A stretch of DNA of 64,000 bases from Cycas panzhihuaensis (lineage: Eukaryota > Cycadophyta), in the NCBI GenBank assembly GCA_023213395.1, contig CM041465.1, positions 130,827,741 through 130,891,740 on the forward strand. The letters are read 5' to 3'. The notes beneath the pieces are model-generated. The model saw only the letters and a program-made list of their open reading frames with translations. It did not search any database and had not been told where the DNA came from. Shown one piece after another: positions 11,341-20,479 of this stretch; position 1 is the stretch's first letter; the number at the start of each line of letters is the position of its first letter. The translations under genes were made by a program, and so were the position numbers.

Positions 11341-12339
11341 TCTAGCCTGTCTGATAGAGGAAAAGTCTTAGTTGAAACAAGCCTGATCTGAATTAAATGG
11401 AAAAGTAACGACTTAATTCAATTGAAATAATTCAGATTCAATATTTACAAAGTATGCATATTACATTTACAATATTCTTACAAAATATGTTTATCTTTTG
11501 TGCTGAAAAGAGCATATTCTGGACTGCTACAGCAACCTGGCAATGGTTGGAAGAGATCTGGTATCTTTCTTGGCTGTTGCGTCTTGTTTGAAATGTTCTG
11601 CAACAATTTTTATGTGAGGATTTACTTGTTGTTCAGTCGCAAACTCACTTTTGAGATTTTTTTTTGCTTGGGTGTCTTCCTTGGATTGCCATGACTGTCT
11701 TTCTTCTCTCCTTGGCTGTGTCTGAAACTCTGGGGTCTCCTCATGCGCCTCATGAACAGATTTGGGTCCTTCTTCTGTGCTCCTCCCTGTCCGTTCCACT
11801 TCCATTCCCTTCTGTCCAGTTGCAACTCGTTTTTAAGATGATGGTGGACTCATGCGTCTCTTAAGGATTGCTACTGCTATCTTTTCCTTCTCCCTGGCTA
11901 CGTTTGTAACTCTGGGGTCTCCTTCTTCCCTCACAAACAGATCTAGGCCATTTTCCTACGCTTCTCCTTGTCCATTCAACTTCCTCTTCCGTGCGTCCTT
12001 TCTCTTTTAATTTTCTTTCCCCTTTTTATATCTTCATTTGCCTTAGTTTATAACTGATGAAAATCAGTTAATAAAACTATTTTCTCTCTCTCATTAGATT
12101 GCGAGAATATAATGTCTCGTCCATGTTCTTTAATGTAATATATCAGTATTCTATTTGTGAGGATTAATGTTAGTCATTATAACATAAAGTGTAGCATGTT
12201 ATGTTAGTTTCACTAAAGCCCTAAGGGGTTATTGAGACCTCATGTATAAATATGTCCCTAGTCTCACATAATGATAAGAGAGTTCTTATTTTCTCCTTCA
12301 GACTTTCTCAGTGTCTCTTAGTTCTCTGATCTAACATAG
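11341..12339. other. unassigned DNA with diverged internal duplication
   Basis: Starts as the leader of P but no gag follows. 11683-11830 and 11868-12005 are two diverged copies of one pyrimidine-rich segment (shared AACTCTGGGGTCTCC). A further stretch, 12168-12336, begins TGTTAG and ends CTAACA with a TATAAATA box inside. It could be a small LTR, but the 5-bp flanks do not match, so I leave it unassigned. Frames on the minus strand here lack family resemblance. Confidence 0.4.
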
Positions 12340-12384
12340 ATAGTTGATAGGTGTACGACTGTGCTGGATAATTTTCGTGATCAT

Positions 12385-12530
12385 CCGATCACTTTTTTTT
12401 ACCGTCAGATCGCAGTCCGGTCGCACTTGGTCGTACCTGGTTGCAGTCCAGTCGCACTTGGTTGTAGTGTGGTTGCATCTGTTGACTTCTAGTTGCACCT
12501 GCTCATAATTTGGTTGTACCTGGTTATACT
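12385..12530. repeat. Degenerate short tandem repeat
   Basis: About a dozen imperfect copies of an 11-base unit of the type TGGTTGCACCT (variants GGTCGCACTTGG, GGTCGTACCTGG, GGTTGCAGTCC). It lies downstream of a gypsy integrase end read on minus, so it may belong to the 3' untranslated part of that element. Confidence 0.7.
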
Positions 12531-12694
12531 TTTTCAAAGCACAGACTTCTGTTTTTCCACTTGTTGAATGTTTGAAACACTTATGAGACTCCATCCAAAG
12601 GAATTTCATTCTTTTTGAAGGGAATTTAGGATAAAAAAGGATCCGATTCAGATCAAAACTCTCCTTCTTTTAGAAGTTCATGGCCTCATGAACA

Positions 12695-12938
12695 TTATAA
12701 TTGCAAGTGAGGGAACTTGATTCTTCCCTTCTCCCTGTTGTACCATCTCACTTTGTTGGGCAATTGTCCCTTCTCTTCAATCCTAAAAGTCTCAATTGTG
12801 CCTCTTCTAGTTATGGTTTGCTTCCTTTGAAGAATGCAATCAGTTTGCAATGGTTCTTCTTTCTCCACTCGCAACTCCTGCAGATTTGGCAAGAGTGGAA
12901 CACCATCTTCATCTTCGTCCAACATAGATGGCTTGAAC
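12695..12938 (-). pseudogene. Gypsy integrase C-terminus, element S (distal part)
   Basis: Minus-strand frame MLDEDEDGVPLLPNLQEL, then LQRKQTITRRGTIE and KGQLPNKVRWYNREK, ending KFPHLQL and a stop. This is the typical end of a plant Ty3/gypsy polyprotein after the integrase core (the SH3-like GPY-type domain and tail). The frame is cut by insertion of K1 at 12938; the upstream part resumes at 20347 and reads VVNVENLKMFKPS into this segment. Confidence 0.82.
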
Positions 12939-13474
12939 TGTTAAACCTCATGGTTTACCTTATGTTTATAATGTTAAGCTAATGTATTTTTGTATTATGT
13001 GTGCACTTTTGCACTTTTGTACTTTAGGTGTAACTTTATCACTTAAGTGATAAAGTACACACCCACTTTATGTCTAGTGACATAACATTGTAACTTAAGG
13101 GTCAAATGACCCCCTTGCACTTTTGCTCACATGAGCTCCCAATGGACACTTGTCCTACATGCAAGCATGTATTGCATGATTGACACTTGTCAATCATGCA
13201 ATAGCCTTTGGCCTCTCATCTTCTTCTATTTAAAGAGGCCTCTCTTCATTGTTGATCATCTTGAGAGGAGGAGCTCATTGTTATTCTGTCAGTTTGCTAA
13301 TCAAGCTGAAGGATTCTTTGGTGGTTGGACTAATTCCAACCCCCCATTTCTGGTATCTTGATCTTGCTCCTATTTACATTTGTGTTCTTTATGTTTCATG
13401 CTTTCATGCAATTGTAGTATTGTGCTTGTACTTATGATCTTGGGACTAATGTGGCCTAATGCCCATTTTTCACA
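12939..13474 (+). repeat. 5' LTR of element K1
   Basis: 536 bp, TGTTAAACC to TTTTTCACA. It contains a TATTTAAAGAGGCC promoter-like box near 13228. It also contains a perfect palindrome at 13173-13200, with arms TGCATGATTGACA and TGTCAATCATGCA separated by CT. A second inverted repeat, ATCACTTAAGTGAT, is near 13030. Confidence 0.96.
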
Positions 13475-13492
13475 TTTGGTATCGGTGAAAGG
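13475..13492 (+). other. Primer binding site of element K1
   Basis: TTTGGTATCGGTGAAAGG directly after the LTR. It is a variant of the initiator-tRNA site TGGTATCAGAGC; relatives I and J have TTTCGTATCAGAGC and TTTTGGTACCAGAG at the same place. Confidence 0.75.
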
Positions 13493-15665
13493 TCTCTGAA
13501 CTTAGTTTGTTTGAGCACTGTTAGTTTGTTATACTTGTCTTCTGTTTTTCAAATCGTAATTGGACTATCCTCTGTCCCTGCACTTGAAGAAGCCCATTTC
13601 TGTGCATTTCTGGACCTGCATGCAAGGTCTGTTCAACCATTTCTGAAGAGGAATCGAGCCAAGCTCGACGGCCAAAGACACAGTCCGCTTAGCGGTGCCA
13701 ACCCAAAGATCAGACACCAACTCAGCAGGCTGTCGAGCTCAACTCAGCTCATTGCTGAGTCAACACTCAATGCACAGTCATCTCCAAACTGTCCAAGCTC
13801 AACTCAGCATTGAGAAAATCAGTCTTCAAACTGCCAGTAGTGCACTGCTCATCTTAAGCATCGTCAACTCACATGCCGTCGGTACCATCAAACTGCCAGC
13901 TCAACTCATTTGTGCCAAGTCAGCACATTGCTGAGTAAGCACTCATCGCAGAAATCAGCAAGTCCATCAATCGCCTACTTCAGCGGTGTCCTTTCAAAGA
14001 CACGGCTCTCTTATCGCAACTTTGTCATTCTTTGAGTCGCTATCCACCTCGGCCAAAAAGATGCAAGTCCAAATTTCAAGCCTCGCCTACTTCAAGCGGT
14101 GTCCTTTTGGCTACGGCCGGTGTCTTATCGCCAACTTTCGGTATGAAGTCAAGACACAACCGGACTCACCTTGTCCAATCATCAAGGATTGCCATCATCC
14201 ACTTGTCAATCGGGTGATGGCATCCATCCATTTCGGCTCATTTCAAGCTCACAGTAGCTCACATTGCCAGCTCTTCATCATCGCCACCACGGTTGTGCCA
14301 ACTCAAGATCACCGACTCAGCATCACTCTTCATCATCGCCATCACCGCCTTGTCAAGCCACAAATACCGGTCGAGGATACTACCGGTATCCTTTGCCCGG
14401 TCGGCAATGCCATTTCAAGATTGAAAAATCAATTTCTTGATAGCATATTTTCAACAATATGCTCATGTGAATCATTTTTTTCAAAGGTTTTAAGAGATTT
14501 TTTTTTTTTAAATTTCTCAAAGGGGGGAATCTTAAAAGACTTTAAGTCTTTATAGCTGGGCCTACTTAAAATTATTTTTTACAGACATTGGCAGTCTTGA
14601 TTACATTGGCAGTCTTTTAGTGAGATTTAATCTTACTTATGAAGTCTTTTTAAGTGGTTCTTAAAAGTACCTTTTTGTACTTACTGTTTTAAGCTCTTTT
14701 AGCACACTTTTATGCTATTAAAGCATCATTGAGCTTAATTAATGTAATCAAAAGGCATATCTACATTGTAAAGGTGAAGAAAAATTACCACCTAACTTCA
14801 GTTTTTGGCACCTTGCATGGTGACCTTGGCCTTCTTAAGTTCAAAAAGGGGAAGGCTCATTGTGAAACTTAATAAAATCACAATTTTCTTGTTGGATTGT
14901 TGAGACATTTTAAGTCTCAACAGCTGCTGCATGGAGTTTGTGTTGGCTTTGGAGCATTTCTTGAGTACACCTTTCTTGTGGCTTCATCACTTCATCAGAT
15001 TTTGAAGGTTAAAAGGAACCCTCTTTTGTTGTCATCAAAGGTTCCTTACATCATTTTCTTTAAGTACTCAAAGTACTTTATCATTGTACTCAAGCATACA
15101 TAGCACCTCACTTGGATCATAAAGCACTTGAAATCTGTTTTGTGCTTTTTCTTTCATTGCTTCTTAAGAAGCATTCTTTGTATAAGCCAAAAGGCATAAA
15201 AATCCAAGTAAGAAGATTCACTTAGACTTATTTTAAAAGTGAATTTAAAATCTGTTGGAGAGGCTCGAAAAAGGTTCAAACCTTGCCTCTAAATTAACCT
15301 TAAGCTTGGTGCATTCCCTAGGGGGCCAACCGACTGCAGTCGGTGCCACGACAATTAAGGTTGCTTGAGGAAAGGAGGTTCGAAAAGGGTGTTATTGGGT
15401 GTGAATCCCGGAAACCATGGTACGTCCATGCGGATCAACCCTACGCCTTGTCCTAGATTTAACTTGGTCAACATTTGGATCTTCTCTACAAGATCAAGTT
15501 GGACCAACTCTATAGCCTAGTCCTCCACCCCTCATCATTCCATTCAGTTGTTGGATCTTCTAGTAAGATCAGGACTGTTGGTCTTGTTAGAAGGTGGAAC
15601 TTAAGCGACGAAAGCTTTGAGTTTCCAAGTTATCTGCTAGCTTCAAGTGTTAATCAAGTGGAAAG
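13493..15665 (+). other. Long leader of K1 with GC-rich insert
   Basis: About 2.2 kb between primer site and gag. 13560-14430 is visibly richer in G and C than the rest of the window. It holds an internal duplication: CGCCTACTTCAGCGGTGTCC near 13972 is repeated as CGCCTACTTCAAGCGGTGTC near 14086. A 189-codon frame (13986-14555) runs through it but resembles nothing I know. The leader of element I lacks this GC-rich block, so it may be captured DNA. From about 14430 onward the leader is T-rich and then carries the structured motif at 15296-15362. Confidence 0.6.
15296..15362 (+). ncRNA. Candidate structured RNA motif in the K1 leader
   Basis: 67 nt closed by perfect arms AACCTTAA (15296-15303) and TTAAGGTT (15355-15362). 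Inside are TTGG (15306-15309) with CCAA (15326-15329) around CCCTAGGG, then a perfect hairpin CCGACTG/CAGTCGG (15330-15343), then CACGACAATTAAGG. The same motif occurs in I (51964-52031) and J (44183-44248) at the corresponding leader position. The arm bases change between copies but remain complementary. Position about 300 nt before gag suggests a role in the element RNA, such as translation, packaging or dimerisation; that is inference. Confidence 0.6.
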
Positions 15666-16600
15666 ATGGCTTCCATACATATGCTTCATGCATGTACCAT
15701 AAGGCTAACGTGGCAATCAAATTATCAAGAATGGAAAAGAATCACAAAGAATCTCTTGATAATGAATGAGTTCTGGGGATATGTTTTTGGAAGAATCCCC
15801 AATCCTACACTTGTGGTTAATAATAATCAACCTGCGCCTGTGGATGTTGAACTTCTTGCTGCATGGGAGGCCAAAGACGAAATTGCTTTGGCATTCATTC
15901 GTATGGTTGTGGACATAAATGTAGACCAAAATATTTCTTCTGCACAATCTTCTAAAGAAGCATGGGACACATTGTCCTCTTTGTATGAAAGGCGAGATGA
16001 AGCTCGCATTTTGATGATAAAAGCAAAATTGTACTCCATCAAATTTGTAAAGCCAATGTCGGCATTCTTGTCCTCTATTAAGGAGGTTTGTAATGAATTA
16101 ACTACTTTAGGTAGTCCAACTACAAGAGATGAAATCATAGCCTCCATCACAAAAGCATTACCAAAGGACTACAACGGCTTTATATCATCAACTACACGAG
16201 ATGGTTCACTAAGGGGGATGACATTCAATCAACTTGAAAGCTTATTGCTTCAAGAAGAACAAATTTATGCTAAGGATAATGAAGAACCATCTACAACAGG
16301 TGCTTTCACAGCAAGGACAAAGACAAATCAAAAATCCAAAACTGCATTCACAAAATAGTTTGGAAATATGAACATTGGATCTTCCAAGTCCAATGTCGTA
16401 TGCCATTATTGTGGCAAACCTGGCCACATTGCACCTGAGTGCAGAAAGAAGCAAGCGGATCTTCAAGACGGCCGGCCATGTGGTCAAAGTCAACAACAGG
16501 CACGCCATCAGTTCCAACAACGGTGCCAACAATGATCGACAATGAATCCCCTCGACCAAATCGAGGTGCCTATCGAGGAGGTCCAAGAGGTGGGGGGGCC
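15666..16600 (+). pseudogene. K1 gag (capsid and zinc knuckle)
   Basis: Copia gag starts at the ATG 15666. It aligns with I gag (MAAINMLNACTIRLTGQDNY). Capsid region: WKRITKNLLIMNEFWGYV, SKEAWDTLSSLYERRDEARI, YSIKFVKPMSAFLSSIKEVC, FNQLESLLLQEEQI. A stop at 16356-16358 (TAG where I has a glutamine codon) separates it from an intact CCHC knuckle CHYCGKPGHIAPEC (around 16400-16442). Gag then continues to a G-run near 16591-16597, where pol shifts frame. Gag packages the element RNA. Only the N-terminal 230 residues are readable without the stop. Confidence 0.9.
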
Positions 16601-18225
16601 AAAGAGGTGGCTACCAACGCCATTCTAATCAGTTTGCCAATGAAGACAAACTACTTTGTGCATACCAATCATGCAACATTGACAACACTTGGATTGTTGA
16701 TTCGGGAGCTTCTCGACATATGACGTGGAGTGAAGAACTCCTATGCAACATCAAGGAAGGTAAAGGTCAATCGGTGACCTTTGGAAATCTTGAATCGCTT
16801 GAGATTTCAGGAATAGGCACCATAGCTCCTTTTCATTCTCCTCAAAATCCTTCCTCATCATTTCCCAACAAAGGATGCCTACTTCATTCCTTCTATGGAG
16901 AAGAATCGCTATCATTAGCCAGTTGAACAAGCAACACATGAGCGTACTATTTAAAAATGGGAAATGTATCATTTGTGACAAAGATGATCAGATCATAGCT
17001 GTAGCCTATGAGGATCAAGGTCTTTACAAGTTAGATGCCAATAACATTACTCTTGATTTTGCTTACTCTGGTTCCACATCTTTGTCAAAAATTCAGTTAT
17101 GGCATCAACGTCTAGGACATTTAAGCCTAGATAATCTGAAGCAGATGATAAACAAAAGCATGGTGTATGGGCTTCCAAAGATGTATGGTTCAAAATGTCT
17201 TTGCGAAGCTTGCACAATGGGGACACAACATCGGCTACCGTTTCCTAAAGGCAAAGCATGGCGTGCATCTTATCCTTTGCAATTAGTTCACTCAGACTTG
17301 TGTGGACCCATGTCCACCCAATCCTTTGGAGGAGCATTGTACTACATATCTTTTATTGATGACTTCTCTCACAAAGTCTGGGTCTACTTCCTAAAGCAAA
17401 AATCAGAAGCCTTCTCCAAGTTCAAAGAGTTCAAGGCGGAAGTAGAAAATGAATCGCTACTCAATTGGGACATTAAGGTCGATAATGGAGGTGAATTCAC
17501 TTCAAATGAATTCAACCAATTTTGCAAGGATAATGGAATTCGAGAGACAACTCACGACTCCTCATACTCCTCAAAGAAATGGAGTCTCAGGAGGATGAAT
17601 AGAACTTTGGCTAATAAAGCCAAAACAATGATGCATGCAAAAGGGCTTCCAAGAGCTTCTTGGGCGAAGCATTTCATACTGACCTATGTGGCCAATCGAA
17701 GTCCTACAACAAGATCCACCGATATCACACGAGGAGGCATGGTCCGTAAGAAGCCAACTATCACCATTTGAGGACATTCGGTGTCTTGTGTATATGCACA
17801 TACCGGATCAACAAAGAACAAAGTTGGACAAACATAGCCTCAAATGCATCTTTGTAGGATATGCAATCCATAGCAAAGCCTACAAGTTGTATGATCCAGT
17901 TGGGAGAAAAATGCATCTCTCAAGAGATGTAATCTTTGTTGAGGATGATAAAAAAGAGTCGGATATCGCATCAATCCAACCCCCCATTGACAAAGGGAAA
18001 AAGATTGTTGAGGACTTCCCTTCCCCTCAATCTTATACACCATGTTCTTCATCTGCACCTTCTGTACCATCTACTTCATCTTCATCTGCTCCACTTGAAC
18101 CTTCTACTTCATCTTCTGTTACTCCTACACTTAGACCAGAAGATATTGAGGTTCATGCCACATCATTTCATAAGTTACCTAAGTGGTACACTCAAAGCAG
18201 TGCAGGATGGTCATATCATTGAAGG
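16601..18225 (+). pseudogene. K1 protease, pre-integrase and integrase
   Basis: The protease active site TWIVDSGASRHMT is at about 16688-16726. Then SEELLCNIKEGKGQSV, pre-integrase QLWHQRLGHLSLDNLKQM and cysteines in KCLCEACTMG. In the integrase core, the first aspartate is in LVHSDLCGPMS, the second in VDNGGEFTSNEF, and the third region is frameshifted (SLRRMNRTLANKA where relatives have SERMNRTLANKA). The tail HIPDQQRTKLDKHSLKCIF leads to a Ser/Thr/Pro-rich linker (17980-18150) and LPKWYTQ. Frameshifts near 16920, 17560 and 17700 break it. Function lost. Confidence 0.9.
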
Positions 18226-19800
18226 AAAGCGTCCATCAAAGTATCGGCGACAAACAAACTTTGCACTTATGGTCAAGTGCTTTCTATTGATGAGCCTACT
18301 ACCTTTGCGTGCTTCACAAAGTGAGAGTTGGAAAAGGCCATGGATGAGGAGATTCACTCCATTCACAAAAATGGTACTTGGGACTTGGTTGAATTGCCTC
18401 CACACAAATAGGCAATCAGTTGTAAATGGGTCTACAAGACCAAATTCCATTCTGATGGGACACTCAAGCTGACAAGCCGGACTTGTAGCAAAGGGGTTCA
18501 AGCAAAAGGAAGGAATTGATTACGAGGAGACCTTTGCAACTGTAGCAAACATGAACACCATCAGACTTCTCTTGGCCTTAGCTGCACAATGCAAATGGCC
18601 CGTATATCAGATGGACGTGAAGAGCGCCTTCCTCAACGACGATCTTCAAGAGGAGGTATACTTGGAGCAACCTCCACGGTTACAAGGAACAAGGCAAGGA
18701 GCATTTGGTATGTCGCCTCAAGAAGGCTTTGTATGGCTTGAAGCAAGCTCCTAGGGCATGGTACGCAAAAATCGATGAATACTTTTTGAGACATGGGTTT
18801 CATCGATCCACATCTGATCCAAACTTGTACATCAAACATGAACATCACCATGTCATTTATATTGCCTTGTATGTAGATGACTTAGTGATCACGGGTGATG
18901 ACACTAAGCTCATCAATGTTCTCCAGGATGATTTGAAGAGAAGTTTTGAGATGACTGATCTCGGACTTCTCCATTACTTTCTAGGCTTTGAGGTATGGCA
19001 GCAGCCAGGCTATATCTTCATTTCCCAAGCAAAATACTCTTGGGACATCTTGCGAGATTCGGGATGCACGATCGCAAGGCAGGCGCCTACACCCATGGAG
19101 AACGGCACCAAGCTTTCTCTTAATGAGGAAGGCGAACCGGTGATTCCACTCTTTATCGACAGTTGATTGGTAGCTTGATATATCTCACCAACACTCGTCC
19201 AGACATTTCATTTACTGATTTGGGATTTGCTCTGCCTCATGTCTCAACCCAATCGGAAGCATTGGCAAGCGACAAACGCATACTCAAGTATATCAAAGGA
19301 ACATTGTAGCTTGGACTTGAGTATGTACATAGGGAGAGCTTCACTTTGGAAGGGTTCTCTGATTCTGATTGGGCGGGGATGCGGGATAGCGGAAATCTAC
19401 CTTGGGTTACTGTTTCACCCTTGGTTCAGCAGCTGTTTCATGGAGTTGCAAGAAGCAACCAAATGTTACCTTGTCCTCCAGGCGAGTATAAAGCTGCGGT
19501 CATTTCGACTTGTGAGGCTATCGGCCGACGGATTCTTGGTGAGCTTGAGTTTTGTGACCGACTAGCATTCATTGTGACAATCGAGTGTCCTTAAGCTAAC
19601 TAAGAATCCGATTTTCCACGCACGAACCAAGCATATTGAAGTTCACCACCATTTCATCGGGGAGCATGTACACGGTGGTGAGATCACACTTCAATATCGA
19701 CCAACCTGAGCGGCAGACGGCGGATATCTTTACCAAGCCACTTGGTAGAGACAAATTTGTAAAATTTAGAGATGGTCTTGAGTCAGACTCAACATTATAA
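18226..19800 (+). pseudogene. K1 reverse transcriptase and RNase H
   Basis: RT blocks: [85 protein letters not shown], and the catalytic LYVDDLVITG near 18868-18897. Then LLHYFLGFEVWQQPGY and TPTPMENGTKLS. RNase H remnants run to the end: DSDWAG, KAAVIST, TKHIEVHHHFI, FTKPLGRDKF. Frameshifts near 18470, 18690, 19160, 19300 and 19560 and several stops make it non-coding. The glutamine codon in VWQQPGY is intact here, while I and K2 have a stop there. Confidence 0.92.
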
Positions 19801-19811
19801 GCGATGAGGGG
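19801..19811 (+). other. Polypurine tract of K1
   Basis: GCGATGAGGGG directly before the 3' LTR, the expected plus-strand primer position. Confidence 0.85.
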
Positions 19812-20346
19812 TGTTAAACCTCATGGTTTAGCTTATGTTTATAATGTTAAGCTAATGTATTTTTGTATTATGTGTGCACTTTTGCACTTTTGTACTTTAG
19901 GTGTAACTTTATCACTTAAGTGATAAAGTACACACCCACTTTATGTCTAGTGACATAACGTTGTAACTTAAGCGTCAAATGACCCCCTTGCACTTTTGCT
20001 CACATGAGCTCCCAATGGACACTTGTCCTACATGCAAGCATGCATTGCATGATTGACACTTGTCAATCATGCAATAGCCTTTGGCCTCTCATCTTCTTCT
20101 ATTTAAAGAGGCCTCTCTTCATTGTTGATCATCTTGAGAGGAGGAGCTCATTGTTATTCTGTCAGTTTGCCAATCAAGCTGAAGGATTCTTTGGTGGTTG
20201 GACTAATTCCAACCCCCATTTCTGGTATCTTGATCTTGCTCCTATTTCTGTTTGTGTTCTTTATGTTTCATGCTTTCATGCATTTGTAGTATTGTGCTTG
20301 TACTTATGATCTTGGGACTAATGTGGCCTAATGCCCATTTTTCACA
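19812..20346 (+). repeat. 3' LTR of element K1
   Basis: 535 bp, partner of 12939-13474. The same palindrome is at 20046-20073. The right flank TGAAC duplicates 12934-12938. Confidence 0.96.
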
Positions 20347-20460
20347 TGAACATCTTTAGATTCTCAACATTCACAACTGAATACATCTTCATGAATTCTG
20401 GTAATTCAAACTGAAAAGCATTTTCCTAAATCTTCAGGGATCAATGGTATCAAACCCCTC
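20347..20460 (-). pseudogene. Gypsy integrase C-terminus, element S (proximal part)
   Basis: The minus strand gives ENAFQFELPEFMKMYSVVNV followed by ENLKMFK, continuing in frame into 12938. This is the GPY-like domain at the end of a plant gypsy integrase (compare the general form ENAF-L-LP-HVVFNV). A stop lies just upstream of ENAF. At about 20460-20480 it meets a gypsy gag running the other way. Confidence 0.75.
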
Positions 20461-20479
20461 CCCCAATAGAATTTGACAT

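Larger units (their letters stand above)
12939..20346 (+). mobile_element. Element K1: full-length Ty1/copia with long leader
   Basis: 7.4-kb copia element on plus with LTRs 12939-13474 and 19812-20346, differing at only about ten positions by eye. The target duplication TGAAC is at 12934-12938 and 20347-20351. Order: LTR, primer site, 2.2-kb leader, gag, protease, integrase, RT, RNase H, polypurine tract, LTR. It sits inside a gypsy integrase gene remnant (S). Despite the young LTRs, coding is full of frameshifts and stops. Same lineage as J, K2 and I. Confidence 0.96.

Noticed and set aside
12168-12336. 169-bp TG...CA stretch as a small LTR (TRIM or solo)
   Set aside because: Has a TATA box and correct ends, but the 5-bp flanks differ (ATTAA, TAGAT), no primer site follows and no partner is seen.
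13986-14555. 189-codon frame in the K1 leader as an extra protein-coding gene
   Set aside because: No recognisable domain, it overlaps internal duplications and ends in low-complexity text. The relative I has nothing comparable. Kept only as part of the GC-rich block finding.
17936-18472. 178-codon leucine- and histidine-rich frame as a gene
   Set aside because: It is the out-of-frame reading of the Ser/Pro-rich integrase-RT linker of K1. Similar shadows occur at 39783 and 48779.
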